This document shows, piece by piece, positions 24,185 to 33,240 of a stretch of DNA of 64,000 nucleotides (positions within the stretch are counted from its first letter, which is position 1; the number at the start of each line of letters is the position of its first letter). The DNA lies in contig NZ_KQ948451.1 in the NCBI RefSeq assembly GCF_001514115.1, forward strand, positions 952,109-1,016,108, read 5' to 3'. This DNA comes from Streptomyces olivochromogenes (lineage in GTDB: Bacteria; Actinomycetota; Actinomycetes; Streptomycetales; Streptomycetaceae). The notes under the pieces are model-generated. The model saw only the letters and a program-made list of their open reading frames with translations. It was not told the DNA's origin and did not search any database. The translations under genes and the position numbers were made by a program.

Positions 24185-24885
24185 TGACTCCGCCGCCCGG
24201 CCTGCCCACGGGGCGGGACACCGCGCCGACACTGGCCACCCTGGTCGTCCGGCCGCCCGACTCCGTGTCCGGGCCCGCGCAACCGCTGCTGACGCTGCCG
24301 GTCAACCCGACCGAGTACGCGGTCTCCAAAGCGGTGACGTTCGCCGAGATCGGCATTCCGGGCCTGGACGCGCCGCCCCTGCAGTTCGTACGGGGCGGCG
24401 CGCGGACCCTCAAGCTGGACGCCCTGGTCGACGCCGCCGAGGAGCCGGAGCCCCGGGAGCGGAACGTGCAGCGGCGCTGGCTCGACGACTTCCAGAACCT
24501 GACCCTTCGTCAAAGTTCCACGCACGCACCGCCGGTGGTGACCTTCGCCTGGGGTGCCAATCCCCCCTTCACCGGGGTCGTGGACAGCCTCTCCTTCACC
24601 TATGTCCTCTTCGACCGGGACGGTACGCCGACCCGGGCCAAGGTGTCGTTGTCGCTCAAGGAGTTCAGGACGGCCAAGGAGCAGCAGCTCAGCACGGCGA
24701 CGAGTTCACCGACCGTGCGCAAGGTCTGGACGGTGCGGCGCGGTGACACGCTCTCCTCCATCGCCGCCGCGGTGTACCGGGACTCCGGACGCTGGCGGGA
24801 GCTGGCGGCCGCCAACGGCCTCGCCGATCCACGGGCGCTCGCTCCCGGCACGGCGCTCGTCGTGCCCGCGCTGGAACGGGGGTGA
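24184..24885 (+). CDS. LysM-containing baseplate protein (Pvc7-like)
   Basis: A 233-aa protein. The N-terminal 170 residues form the injection-system tube/baseplate domain (LPVNPTEYAVSKAVTFAEIG, LDALVDAAEEPEPRERNVQR, FTYVLFDRDGTPTRAKVSLS). The C-terminal LysM domain (VRRGDTLSSIAAAVYRD, LAAANGLADPRALAPGT) in related systems acts as a structural collar element rather than a cell-wall binder. Start ATG at 24184 overlaps the previous stop. Confidence 0.9.
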   Translation: MTPPPGLPTGRDTAPTLATLVVRPPDSVSGPAQPLLTLPVNPTEYAVSKAVTFAEIGIPGLDAPPLQFVRGGARTLKLDALVDAAEEPEPRERNVQRRWLDDFQNLTLRQSSTHAPPVVTFAWGANPPFTGVVDSLSFTYVLFDRDGTPTRAKVSLSLKEFRTAKEQQLSTATSSPTVRKVWTVRRGDTLSSIAAAVYRDSGRWRELAAANGLADPRALAPGTALVVPALERG

Positions 24886-24891
24886 GGGGCG

Positions 24892-26109
24892 ATGGCACCG
24901 CCGGCGAACGCGCTCGCGACTCCGCTGCCGGCCGACTCGTACGCCCCGTGCTTCGAGGTCGCGCTGGACGGCTCCGAGATCGCCGCCCAGATGCGTGACT
25001 GCGTGCTCGACATCCAGGTGGTCCGTGAGCTGGACAAGACCGGAACATTCTCGCTGGCGCTGAGCAACTGGGACGAGCTGAGCCGTCGGCTGCGTTTCGA
25101 CGACCCCAAGCACTTCGCCCCCGGTCAGCTGGTGGAGATCCGGCTCGGCTACACCTCGCTCGGGCGGCCGCTCGTGGTGGCCAAGGGCCAGGTCACCACG
25201 GTCCAGTCGGACTTCCCCTCGTCGGGACCGCCGACCCTGCAGATCACCGGCCAGGACCGCACGACACGGATGAAGGAACGCAAGCCGCGGCCCAACGACG
25301 TGAAGAAGTTCCTGAACCTCGCGGACTGGCAGATCGCGCAGAAGATCGCGGAGCGGCACCAGCTGGAGCTGGTGGCCGAGAAAGAGGGCGTGGTGCATCC
25401 ACTGGTGACGCAGGACAACCTCGACGACGTCTCCTTCCTGCTCAAACGTGCCAAGGGCATCGACCGGGAGTGCTATGTGGCGCCCTGTCCGCGGACCGGC
25501 GTGGAGAAGCTGTACTTCGTCTCCCCCGCCGACGGCCGGGCGGGCTCGACGGCCCGGCAGCCGCGCACCTTCGACCTGTGGTACGCGGTCCCTGCCGGCG
25601 GCGCCCGCTCGGATCGGGCGGAGCAGGGCCCGGCCGCGACCGGGTCTCCCGAGCCCAATCTGATCTCGTTCCGGCCGACCGTGACCCTGTCGGGGCAGGT
25701 CGCCAAGGTGACGGTGCGCGGCTGGGACCCCCGGACCAAGAAGGCGATCGTCGGCATCGCCACCCAGGCGGACCTGCGGGCGGAGCGCGACGCCGGGCGC
25801 AGCGGGCCCGCGGCGGCGGCGCAGGAGATGGGCGACCGGGAGGAGGTGATCGTGGACCGCCCGGTCGGCTCCGAGCAGGAGGCACGGGCGCTGGCGGTGA
25901 GCGTGCTGCGCGGGAAGTCGTACGAATTCGTCACCTGTGCGGGGCAGTTGGCGGGAGTGCCCGATCTGGTGCCGAGCGACTCGCTGCGGATCGGCGGGGT
26001 GGGGAGCCGGTTCGGCGGCACCTATTACACGACCAAGGTGACGCACTCCTTCAACTCCTCAGGTTTCCTCACCTCGTTCGAGGCGCGTCGCACGTCCGAG
26101 GGGCGGTGA
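24892..26109 (+). CDS. gpD-like spike base (VgrG N-terminal half)
   Basis: A 405-aa protein of the phage late-control D family (CFEVALDGSEIAAQMRDCVL, GTFSLALSNWDE, LVEIRLGYTSLGRPLVVAKG, DNLDDVSFLLKRAKG). It corresponds to the N-terminal gp27-like part of Pvc8, which adapts tube symmetry to the trimeric spike. The needle half is a separate gene seven bases downstream, so the VgrG-type fusion of PVC is split here. Confidence 0.9.
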   Translation: MAPPANALATPLPADSYAPCFEVALDGSEIAAQMRDCVLDIQVVRELDKTGTFSLALSNWDELSRRLRFDDPKHFAPGQLVEIRLGYTSLGRPLVVAKGQVTTVQSDFPSSGPPTLQITGQDRTTRMKERKPRPNDVKKFLNLADWQIAQKIAERHQLELVAEKEGVVHPLVTQDNLDDVSFLLKRAKGIDRECYVAPCPRTGVEKLYFVSPADGRAGSTARQPRTFDLWYAVPAGGARSDRAEQGPAATGSPEPNLISFRPTVTLSGQVAKVTVRGWDPRTKKAIVGIATQADLRAERDAGRSGPAAAAQEMGDREEVIVDRPVGSEQEARALAVSVLRGKSYEFVTCAGQLAGVPDLVPSDSLRIGGVGSRFGGTYYTTKVTHSFNSSGFLTSFEARRTSEGR

Positions 26110-26116
26110 CGGGGCG

Positions 26117-26866
26117 ATGACGGCCATGCCCGGACAGACCGTGGACAAGAGGTATTTCGGTGTGGCGACCGGAATCGTGGAACGGGTGGAGGGCGACCCG
26201 GAGAAGGAGTGCCGGGTGCGGCTCACGCTGCCGTGGTACGACGGCGCCACGATCAGCGAGTGGTGCCGGGTCGCGCAGCCGTACGCGGGCAACGGGTACG
26301 GGGCGAGTTTCGTACCCGAGAAGGGCGACGAGGTGCTCGTCGCCTTCGACCAGGGCGACATGCGCTACCCCGTGGTCATCGGCTGCCTCTACAACGGCGT
26401 CGACAAACCGCCCACGCACCGCACCGGCGGCCGGGACGAGAAGCTGCTGCGGACCAAGCACGGTCATGAACTGGCCCTGGACGACAGCGCGGGCCGTCAG
26501 GCCGTACGGCTCACCTCGTCCGCCGGGCACCGCGTCGAACTCTCCGACGCGGACAACTCGGTGGTGGTGCGCACCGCCTCCGGCGGCAAGGTGACGGTGA
26601 CCGCGGACGGCCAGGTGGAGATCAGCGCCGGGTCGGGTCCTGTGACGGTCAGCGGAGGTTCGGTGACGGTCACCGGTGACTCGGTGACGCTGGACGCGCC
26701 GCAGGTGAGTCTGGGCACCGGCGCCGCGGAGCACGTGGTCTCGTGGGAGCGGTTCCTGTCGTGGTTCGTCCCGCACACCCACCTCGTCGCACCCGGCGTC
26801 ACGGGCCCGGCGATCCCCGCGACCACGCCTCCGCCGATGTCGACGACCGTGCGGGTGGCCCCGTGA
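26117..26866 (+). CDS. gpV/gp5-like spike protein with HxH tip
   Basis: A 249-aa trimeric spike. Residues 15-95 are the OB-fold of phage baseplate protein V (GVATGIVERVEGDPEK, FVPEKGDEVLVAFDQGD, VIGCLYNG). Residues 125-200 are short beta-repeats (GGKVTVTADGQVEISAG, GGSVTVTGDSVTL) expected to build the needle. A His220-Thr-His222 motif near the end (FVPHTHLVAPG) matches the HxH motif that binds iron at the apex of P2 gpV. This would give the spike its own tip, fitting the lack of a separate PAAR gene. Confidence 0.9.
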   Translation: MTAMPGQTVDKRYFGVATGIVERVEGDPEKECRVRLTLPWYDGATISEWCRVAQPYAGNGYGASFVPEKGDEVLVAFDQGDMRYPVVIGCLYNGVDKPPTHRTGGRDEKLLRTKHGHELALDDSAGRQAVRLTSSAGHRVELSDADNSVVVRTASGGKVTVTADGQVEISAGSGPVTVSGGSVTVTGDSVTLDAPQVSLGTGAAEHVVSWERFLSWFVPHTHLVAPGVTGPAIPATTPPPMSTTVRVAP

Positions 26867-27354
26867 CCGGCGGGGCGGAGGCCTTCCTCGGGCGGGGCTG
26901 GCGCTTCCCGCTGCTGCCGGACGCCTCGGGGCGACTGGCGTACGCGGCCGGTGAGGACAGCGTCCGCGACTGTCTGCTGGTGCTGGTGCGCACCGGCCTC
27001 GGCGAGCGGGTGATGCGACCCGAACTGGGCACTCGCGCACCGGAGTTGGTTTTCGCTCCCGGCAGCGCGCGGACCCTGCGCGAGCTGGAGGACTCGGTGC
27101 GCTTCGCCATCCGGGACTTCGAGCCGCGGGCGGCCGTGGACGACGTACGGGCGCAGGCGCAGCCGGGCGAGGAGTGGCGGGTGACGGTGTCCGTCGACTA
27201 CCGGGTCAGGGCGACGGGCCGGCACGAGACGCTGGTCTTCCCCTATTACCTCGACGGCGGCGCGGGGCTGGTGGGCGGCGCGGGCGCGTTCGAGTCGGGC
27301 GCGGGCGCGTTCGAAGCGGGCGGGTTCGCATCGGGCGGGGGTGGCCTCTCATGA
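26863..27354 (+). CDS. gp25-like baseplate wedge protein (Pvc9-like)
   Basis: A 163-aa gp25-family protein (FLGRGWRFPLLPDA, LLVLVRTGLGERVMRPELGT, FAIRDFEPRAAVDDV). It joins sheath and baseplate and is the most conserved wedge subunit. The GTG start overlaps the spike stop. The last about 30 residues are a Gly/Ala repeat (GAGAFES, GAGAFEA, GGFAS) encoded by a 21-base tandem repeat at 27277-27333, absent from typical gp25 proteins. Confidence 0.9.
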   Translation: MTGGAEAFLGRGWRFPLLPDASGRLAYAAGEDSVRDCLLVLVRTGLGERVMRPELGTRAPELVFAPGSARTLRELEDSVRFAIRDFEPRAAVDDVRAQAQPGEEWRVTVSVDYRVRATGRHETLVFPYYLDGGAGLVGGAGAFESGAGAFEAGGFASGGGGLS

Positions 27355-29492
27355 CCCTGGCGCCGCTGCGGCTGGACGATCTGTCCTGGGCCGATCTGGT
27401 GGACGCGGTCCGCTCACGGATCCCCGCCGAGTCAGCGGGCCGCTGGACCCTGCACGCCCCCGTCGACCCGGGCATGACCCTGCTGGACCTGCAGGCGTAT
27501 CTGCTGGAGCAGCAGATCTACCGGCTCGACCAGGTTCCGGACGCGGTCGTGCACGCGGTGCTGCGGCTGCTGGGGGTGCCCGGACCCGCCCCGGCGACCG
27601 CCGCGGTGACGGTGCTTCAGGTCGTGCCGGAGGAGCCCGGCGCCCGGCTGCGGATCCGGGAGGGCGCCTCCTTCGGCCGGGAACCGGGACGCGGCACGGA
27701 CTTCCATCTGGAGGGGGGCCTGGACGTGCTGCCGGTGCGGGTGACCGGGCTGTCCGTGCGCGACGCGTCCGGTGAACGGGACCGCACGGCCGATCTCGCC
27801 GCCGGACGCCCGGTGCCGCTGGCGGGCGCCCCCGGCCGTCCCGCCCGGGTCCGCGTGCGCCTCTCCGTGTCCGGTGACGGCTTCCCGGACGGCGGAACGC
27901 TCGCGCTGCTGGTCACTGTGGAGGAACCGGCGGGACCGTGGACCGGGAGCCCGGCCCCCGAGGGCTGGAGCGCGCGGGCGGTGCCCGACGTACCACCACC
28001 GGCTCGACTCCATTGGTCGTACGGGCCTGTCGGGGACGTACGCGCCCTGCCGGCCGGCGCGGTGGTGGACGGCACCGGGGGGCTGCGCCGGTCCGGCCTT
28101 GTCCGGTTGACGCTCCCGGCCACGGCGGGCGGCACCGAACGCGAACTGCTGCTGGACACACCGGCCGCGACCTTCGCCGCACCACCACGGCTGCTGGGCC
28201 TCGCCCCGAACACGGTCCCCGCGCACCACGCGCGGCGCGTCCGTCTGGAGGAGGGCCCGGACGGCCCCGTGGCGCGCCGGCTCGTCGACCGGCCGCGGCT
28301 TCCGGGCCTGGTGGTCGCCCTGCCCGAGGACGCGGCCGGGCGGCTCATCGACGTCGGACGGTTCACGTTGTGGGAGAGCGACGACGCAGGGAAAGCTCGC
28401 GCCCACGACTGGGCGGCCGTACCGGATCTGGCGTTCAGCGGGCCGCTGGACCGGGTGTTCACCGTGGACCGGGCGTTCGGGGCGCTGCGCTTCGGCGACG
28501 GTCTGACCGGACGGATCCCCCGGGTCTGCCGCACCGGGTCGGCGACGGTGTTGTGGGCGGAGTACCGGCTCGGCGGCGGTCCCGCCGGCAACGGCGGCGC
28601 GGATCCGGCCGTACGCGCCGCCCTTCCGGCGGCGCTGCTGGCCTTCCCCGCGCTGGCCGGGTTCGCCGGTCCGCGACCGGTTGCCGGGGCCCCATCCCCG
28701 CCGGGGGACTGGGTGTTCACCGGCGTCCCCGAGGACACCGAGCCGCCCGGCGCGCCGTGCACCGCGCGCGCTCTCGTGCCGTCCGCGGGCGGGGCCGAGC
28801 CCGAGTCCCCGGCGGCCACGCGCCGCCGGGCGGCCGTCGCGCTCGGCGTCGTCACCCGTGCCGTGACCGCCGCCGACCATGAGGAACTCGCCCTCTCCAC
28901 CCCCGGTGTCGCCGTCGCCCGCGCCCACGCACTGGTCGGCGTCCACCCGGCGCATCCCGGGCGGAGGGTGCCCGGCGCCGTGACCACCCTCGTCGTCCCC
29001 CGGGTGCCGCGCGCCCCCGGCGACGTCGCCGCGCCCGACGCCGTGCCGCTGCCGGTGCCCGACCCCGGCGCGCTGAGCGCCGTACGGGCCCGGCTGGAGG
29101 CGGCGCGGCTGCTGGGCGCCGGGGTGTTCGTCGCGCCCCCGCGCTACCGTCCGGTGCGCGTGCGCGTCACCCTCGCCGCGGACACCGCCCGCCGGCACCT
29201 CCTCGACACGGCGCTGCGCCGCCACCTCGACCCGCTGGTCGGCGGCGACGGCACGGGCTGGCCGTTCGGCGGGGTCCTGCGCCCCTCGGCGCTGCAACGT
29301 ACGGTCGAGCGCGCGCTGGAGGCGGCGGGCGACCGGACCCCGGTGCGAGCCGTCGCCGTGGCCCTGGACGAGGGACCGTACGAGTCCTGCGGCGATGTGC
29401 CGCTGCGTCCCGGCGAACTTCCCGGCCCGGTCGAGGTCCTGGTGTGCGCGACCCCGCCGTCCGGCCCCGTCCCTCGGGAGGTGCGCGCGTGA
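27351..29492 (+). CDS. Baseplate J-type protein 1 (Pvc11-like)
   Basis: A 713-aa baseplate component of the gpJ/gp6-like type. The N-terminus (LDDLSWADLVDAVRSRIPAE, LLDLQAYLLEQQIYRLDQVP) and C-terminal segment (RAVTAADHEELALSTPGVAV, PVRVRVTLAADTARR) fit. It shares its C-terminal region with the next gene (TAADH..AL..PG..VARAHA), so the two look like a tandem duplication that diverged into wedge partners. The ATG overlaps the gp25 stop. Confidence 0.85.
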   Translation: MTLAPLRLDDLSWADLVDAVRSRIPAESAGRWTLHAPVDPGMTLLDLQAYLLEQQIYRLDQVPDAVVHAVLRLLGVPGPAPATAAVTVLQVVPEEPGARLRIREGASFGREPGRGTDFHLEGGLDVLPVRVTGLSVRDASGERDRTADLAAGRPVPLAGAPGRPARVRVRLSVSGDGFPDGGTLALLVTVEEPAGPWTGSPAPEGWSARAVPDVPPPARLHWSYGPVGDVRALPAGAVVDGTGGLRRSGLVRLTLPATAGGTERELLLDTPAATFAAPPRLLGLAPNTVPAHHARRVRLEEGPDGPVARRLVDRPRLPGLVVALPEDAAGRLIDVGRFTLWESDDAGKARAHDWAAVPDLAFSGPLDRVFTVDRAFGALRFGDGLTGRIPRVCRTGSATVLWAEYRLGGGPAGNGGADPAVRAALPAALLAFPALAGFAGPRPVAGAPSPPGDWVFTGVPEDTEPPGAPCTARALVPSAGGAEPESPAATRRRAAVALGVVTRAVTAADHEELALSTPGVAVARAHALVGVHPAHPGRRVPGAVTTLVVPRVPRAPGDVAAPDAVPLPVPDPGALSAVRARLEAARLLGAGVFVAPPRYRPVRVRVTLAADTARRHLLDTALRRHLDPLVGGDGTGWPFGGVLRPSALQRTVERALEAAGDRTPVRAVAVALDEGPYESCGDVPLRPGELPGPVEVLVCATPPSGPVPREVRA

Positions 29493-31651
29493 ACGCCCAG
29501 GACCCCGGCCCGCCCGCGCCGGTCGATCCCGCCGCCCGGCTCGCCCCCGCGGTGGACGAGCCGTGGTGGACGCTGTCCGCGGGTGCCGCGCGGCCGACGC
29601 TGCTCGACGCGGACGGCCGCCCGGTACCGCTGGGCGTCACCCGCGACGACCTGGTGGCCGCGCTGCGCGCCCGGGTCGGCGGCTTCACCCCCGAGTGGAC
29701 CGGTACGGGCCCCGACGACGCGGGCGAGGCGCTGCTGCGGCTGTTCGGGCTGCTGGCCGAGGCGGCGGCCGGACGCGTCGACCGGCTGCCCGCCAAGCTC
29801 CTCGTGGAGCACCTGCGGATCGCCGGGGTCTCCCCGCTGCCCGCCTCGCCCGCCCAGGTCCTGCTGCGCCTGACGGCAACCGCCTCCGCCGGCACGGGAG
29901 TTCAGGTGCCCGCGGGCTTCCAGGCCGGCGCTCCCGGTGAGGACGGCACCGAAGTGGTGCTGGAGACCGTGGACGACATGTGGGTGTCCCCTGCCGAGCT
30001 GACCTCCCTCGCGGTGGGCCGCCCCGCCACCGGCACGCTGCCTGGGCCGGTCGACGAGGTGCTGCCGGGTCAGGGGTCGGCCGCCGACGGATTCCTCCCG
30101 TTCGGGGCCCGGGGCACGGCCGGTTCGGCGCTGTGGCTGGGGTTCACCGCCCCCGAGGCCGTCGAGGGCGGGCTGTCGCTCGCCTTCGTCGCGGCGCCGC
30201 GCCCGGGCGGTCCCGCCGCGGCGGCCCGCGGAACCGTCGCCCCGCCCGACGCGCCCCCGCCGCAGCTGCGCTGGTCGGTCCTGGACGGCGACACCTTCCG
30301 GGCGGCCGATGTCGTGGTGGACCACACCGGGACGCTGGCCGGCACCGGGACCGTACAGCTGCGACTGCCCACGGGATGGCGGCCGGGGCGGCCGCCCGGC
30401 GGGCCCCAGCTCCCCGAGGCCCGCTGGCTGCGGGTGCGGCTCGCCGGAGGGTCGTACGCCGAGCCGCCGCGGCTCGTCGCCGTCCTGCCGCACACGGTGC
30501 TCGCCGCGGCCGTACGGACCGTGCGCGACGAGGTGCTCGGCCCCGTGCCGGTGGATTCCCGGGAGCGGGACGGCGGCGCGGGCGTACGGCTGCGGGTGGC
30601 GACGCCGCCCGTGGTGCCCGGCTCGCTGACCGTCACCGTCGCCGACGACCCCGCCGCGCCGCTCTTCCCGGTCGGGGAGGCGACGGCCGACAGCCTGCGG
30701 GGCCCGGGGCCCGTGTGGCGCGAGGTGCCCGATCTGACGCTCGCGGGCCCCGCCGACCGGGTGTTCGCGCTCGACGCCGAGACCGGCGTGCTCACCTTCG
30801 GCGACGGCGTGCACGGCGTCGCGCTGCCACCGGGAGCGGGGAACGTACGGGCCGTCGGCTACCGCACCGGAGGCGGCAGGCGGGGTGCCGTCGCGGCGGA
30901 GACGGCCACCGTGCTGCGTACCGCCGTGCCGGGAGTGGCCTCGGTGACCAATCCGCTGCCGGGGACCGGCGGCACGGACCCCGAGCGGTTCGACGCCACG
31001 GTCCGGCGCGGCGCCGCCGAGATCCGCACCGCCGGGCGGGCCGTCACCCCGGCCGACCACGCCCTGCTGGCGTTGCAGGCCCCGGGTGCCCGGGTCGCCC
31101 GCGCCCACGCCGTGCCGGGGCACCACCCGGACCACCCCGGCGCACGGCTGCCCGGCATCGTCGGCGTCTATCTGGTGCCGCCGGACGAGGACCCCGCCAC
31201 CGCCGGGGCGCCGCTGCCCACGGCCGGGGACCTCGAAGCCGTCGCGGACCATCTGACCCGCGCCCTCGCCCCGACCGGCATCACCGTCGTGGCCGCCGCG
31301 CCCCGTTACGTCCAGGTCGACGCCCGGATCGTGCTGGCGCTCGCGCCGGGCGCCGACCCGGCCGCGGCCGTACGGCGGGCCGAGGACGGGCTGCGCCGCT
31401 TCCTGCATCCCCTCGACGGGGGTGCCGCGGGCGACGGCCGGCCCTTCGGAGCTCCCCTCGTCCACACCGAGTTGCTGCACAGACTGCTCACCGACGACGC
31501 GGTGACGGCGGTGCCGCTGCTGACGCTCACGGTGGACGGGCGGCCGGTCCCGCCGTGCGCCGACACACCGCTGCAGCCGCACGCGCTCGTCCGTGCCGGA
31601 CGGGTGACGGCCTCCGTCGTCGCCCCCGCCACCGACCGGAAAGGGGGGTGA
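29489..31651 (+). CDS. Baseplate J-type protein 2 (Pvc12-like)
   Basis: A 720-aa protein paralogous to the preceding one. It has FTPEWTGTGPDDAGEALLRL and LPAKLLVEHLRIAGV at the N-terminus, FALDAETGVLTFGDGVHG in the middle, and AVTPADHALLALQAPGARVA near the C-terminus. Two large wedge proteins at this position match PVC Pvc11-Pvc12. The GTG start overlaps the previous stop (GTGA). Confidence 0.82.
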   Translation: MNAQDPGPPAPVDPAARLAPAVDEPWWTLSAGAARPTLLDADGRPVPLGVTRDDLVAALRARVGGFTPEWTGTGPDDAGEALLRLFGLLAEAAAGRVDRLPAKLLVEHLRIAGVSPLPASPAQVLLRLTATASAGTGVQVPAGFQAGAPGEDGTEVVLETVDDMWVSPAELTSLAVGRPATGTLPGPVDEVLPGQGSAADGFLPFGARGTAGSALWLGFTAPEAVEGGLSLAFVAAPRPGGPAAAARGTVAPPDAPPPQLRWSVLDGDTFRAADVVVDHTGTLAGTGTVQLRLPTGWRPGRPPGGPQLPEARWLRVRLAGGSYAEPPRLVAVLPHTVLAAAVRTVRDEVLGPVPVDSRERDGGAGVRLRVATPPVVPGSLTVTVADDPAAPLFPVGEATADSLRGPGPVWREVPDLTLAGPADRVFALDAETGVLTFGDGVHGVALPPGAGNVRAVGYRTGGGRRGAVAAETATVLRTAVPGVASVTNPLPGTGGTDPERFDATVRRGAAEIRTAGRAVTPADHALLALQAPGARVARAHAVPGHHPDHPGARLPGIVGVYLVPPDEDPATAGAPLPTAGDLEAVADHLTRALAPTGITVVAAAPRYVQVDARIVLALAPGADPAAAVRRAEDGLRRFLHPLDGGAAGDGRPFGAPLVHTELLHRLLTDDAVTAVPLLTLTVDGRPVPPCADTPLQPHALVRAGRVTASVVAPATDRKGG

Positions 31652-33240
31652 CTGTGGACATCCGCACCGACGCGCCCACCCATCTGCTGCTGGACGCCGC
31701 CTCCGGCTGGCGCCCGGCCGAGGGCGCCGCGGCTCCGCTGCCCGCACCCGTCCAGGACGGCGACGCGCTGGTCGTGCCGCCCGGCGTGACCGAGGCGGCC
31801 CTGGTCACCGTCCCGCTCGACAGCGGAATCTCCCGGTGCCGCTGGCACCGGATCCGGATCGACGCCGATGTCCCCTCGGGCAGCGCGCTGGTCGTCCAAC
31901 TGGCCACCACCGGGGACGATCCCGCGGGCGTACCTGGACCCGAGGACTGGCAGTCGGTCACGGGCGGGGCCCACGACGTCCTGGTCGACCAGCCGCCGGG
32001 CCGGTTCCTCGTCGTACGACTGCTGCTGGGCCGCGCCGAGGCCACCGCGCCCGGACCCGCCGTACGGCAGCTGCGCCTCGACCTGCCCCGTGCCACCTCC
32101 GCCGATCTCCTCCCGGCCGTCTACCGCGAGGATCCGACCGCCGACGACTTCACCGAGCGGTTCCTCGCCCTGTTCGATTCGGTCGTCGAGACCCTCGACC
32201 GGGCCACGGAACGCGCGCCCGCGCTGCTCGACCCGTCCGGAGTGCCCGACGGCGTACTGCCGTGGATCGCGGGCCTGCTCGGCCTCGACCTGGGCCCCGA
32301 CCCCGATCCGGCGCCGGGCGCGAGCGCGGGCGGCGGATCGGGGAGCGGCACGCACCCCGGCGCACTCGACCCCGGTACCACGCAGCTCCCGCCCGCCGTG
32401 CTGCGCCGACTCATCGTCGCGGCACCCGAGTTGCGCAGGCGGCGCGGGACACCCTGCGGGCTCGCCCTCGCGCTGGAGATCGTGCTCGGGGTGCGCCCGG
32501 CGATCCTGGAACCGGCGGGCGCGCCGTGGGGCGCGGTGGGTCGCGACACCCGCGTGGGCGAGGTACGGCTGTTCGGCCGGTCGGCGTCGCGGGTGCGGCT
32601 CGGCGGGCCCGCGGTCCTCGGTTCGCGGCTGGCCGGGAGCGGCGGCCGCGGGGGCGGAGCGCCGCTGCGTTCACTCGGTGACCCGGACGACGACCCGCTG
32701 TCCGACACCGCGTTCCGTTTCCGCGTGCTCCTGCCGCCGCGTGCGGCCGCCACCGCCCGGTGTCCCGCGCCGCCCGCCGACGCCACCGCCCAGGTCGCCG
32801 CCGACCTGGTCGAACGGCTCGCCCCCGCGCACACCACGGCCACCGTGTCCGTCGGCGGGCACGGCTTCACCGTCGGCGAGCGCAGCGCGGTCGGCGTGGA
32901 CACCCTCCTGGTCGCGCCCGCGGCCTCCCCGGCGGGCGCGGCGCACCTCGGCGCGGACAGCGTGCTCGGGGCGGACCGTTCGGGGCGGCGCGGTATCCGG
33001 CTGGACGGCACATCGGGTGCGGGCGTCCGCACGGTGGCCCTGAACGAGGACGACACGGGCGGGCGTCCCGGCCCGTACCCCGCGGGACACCCCGGCCCGC
33101 ACGCCGGGCGACACCCCGATGAGAAGACCGGCGGACACCTCGGTGAGAAGACCGGCGGGCACCCCGGCGAGATGACCGGCGGACACCCCGACGAGACGAC
33201 CGGCGGACACCCCGACGAGAAGAAGGGCAGGACCTCATGA
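31648..33240 (+). CDS. gpI-like phage tail protein with repeat C-terminus
   Basis: A 530-aa protein. The central part (LLPAVYREDPTADDFTERFL, VLPWIAGLLGLDLG, RRRRGTPCGLALALEIVLGV) is typical of the phage tail protein I-like family that attaches to the baseplate edge. The C-terminal about 50 residues are a hydrophilic repeat of 8 residues (TGGHPDE-type) encoded by 24-base tandem units. Starts are ambiguous: GTG 31648 overlaps the previous stop, and GTG 31654 has AAGGGGGG five bases upstream. A fibre-binding role is possible but no fibre gene is seen. Confidence 0.82.
   Translation: MTVDIRTDAPTHLLLDAASGWRPAEGAAAPLPAPVQDGDALVVPPGVTEAALVTVPLDSGISRCRWHRIRIDADVPSGSALVVQLATTGDDPAGVPGPEDWQSVTGGAHDVLVDQPPGRFLVVRLLLGRAEATAPGPAVRQLRLDLPRATSADLLPAVYREDPTADDFTERFLALFDSVVETLDRATERAPALLDPSGVPDGVLPWIAGLLGLDLGPDPDPAPGASAGGGSGSGTHPGALDPGTTQLPPAVLRRLIVAAPELRRRRGTPCGLALALEIVLGVRPAILEPAGAPWGAVGRDTRVGEVRLFGRSASRVRLGGPAVLGSRLAGSGGRGGGAPLRSLGDPDDDPLSDTAFRFRVLLPPRAAATARCPAPPADATAQVAADLVERLAPAHTTATVSVGGHGFTVGERSAVGVDTLLVAPAASPAGAAHLGADSVLGADRSGRRGIRLDGTSGAGVRTVALNEDDTGGRPGPYPAGHPGPHAGRHPDEKTGGHLGEKTGGHPGEMTGGHPDETTGGHPDEKKGRTS
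33121..33236. repeat. 24-bp coding tandem repeat at the gpI-like gene end
   Basis: Units of 24 bases start GAGAAGACCGGCGGACACC at 33121, 33145, 33169 and 33193, with a decayed fifth at 33217 running to the stop codon. Weaker related copies lie between 33060 and 33120. The repeat keeps the reading frame and encodes His/Gly/Glu/Lys-rich octapeptides. Confidence 0.85.
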
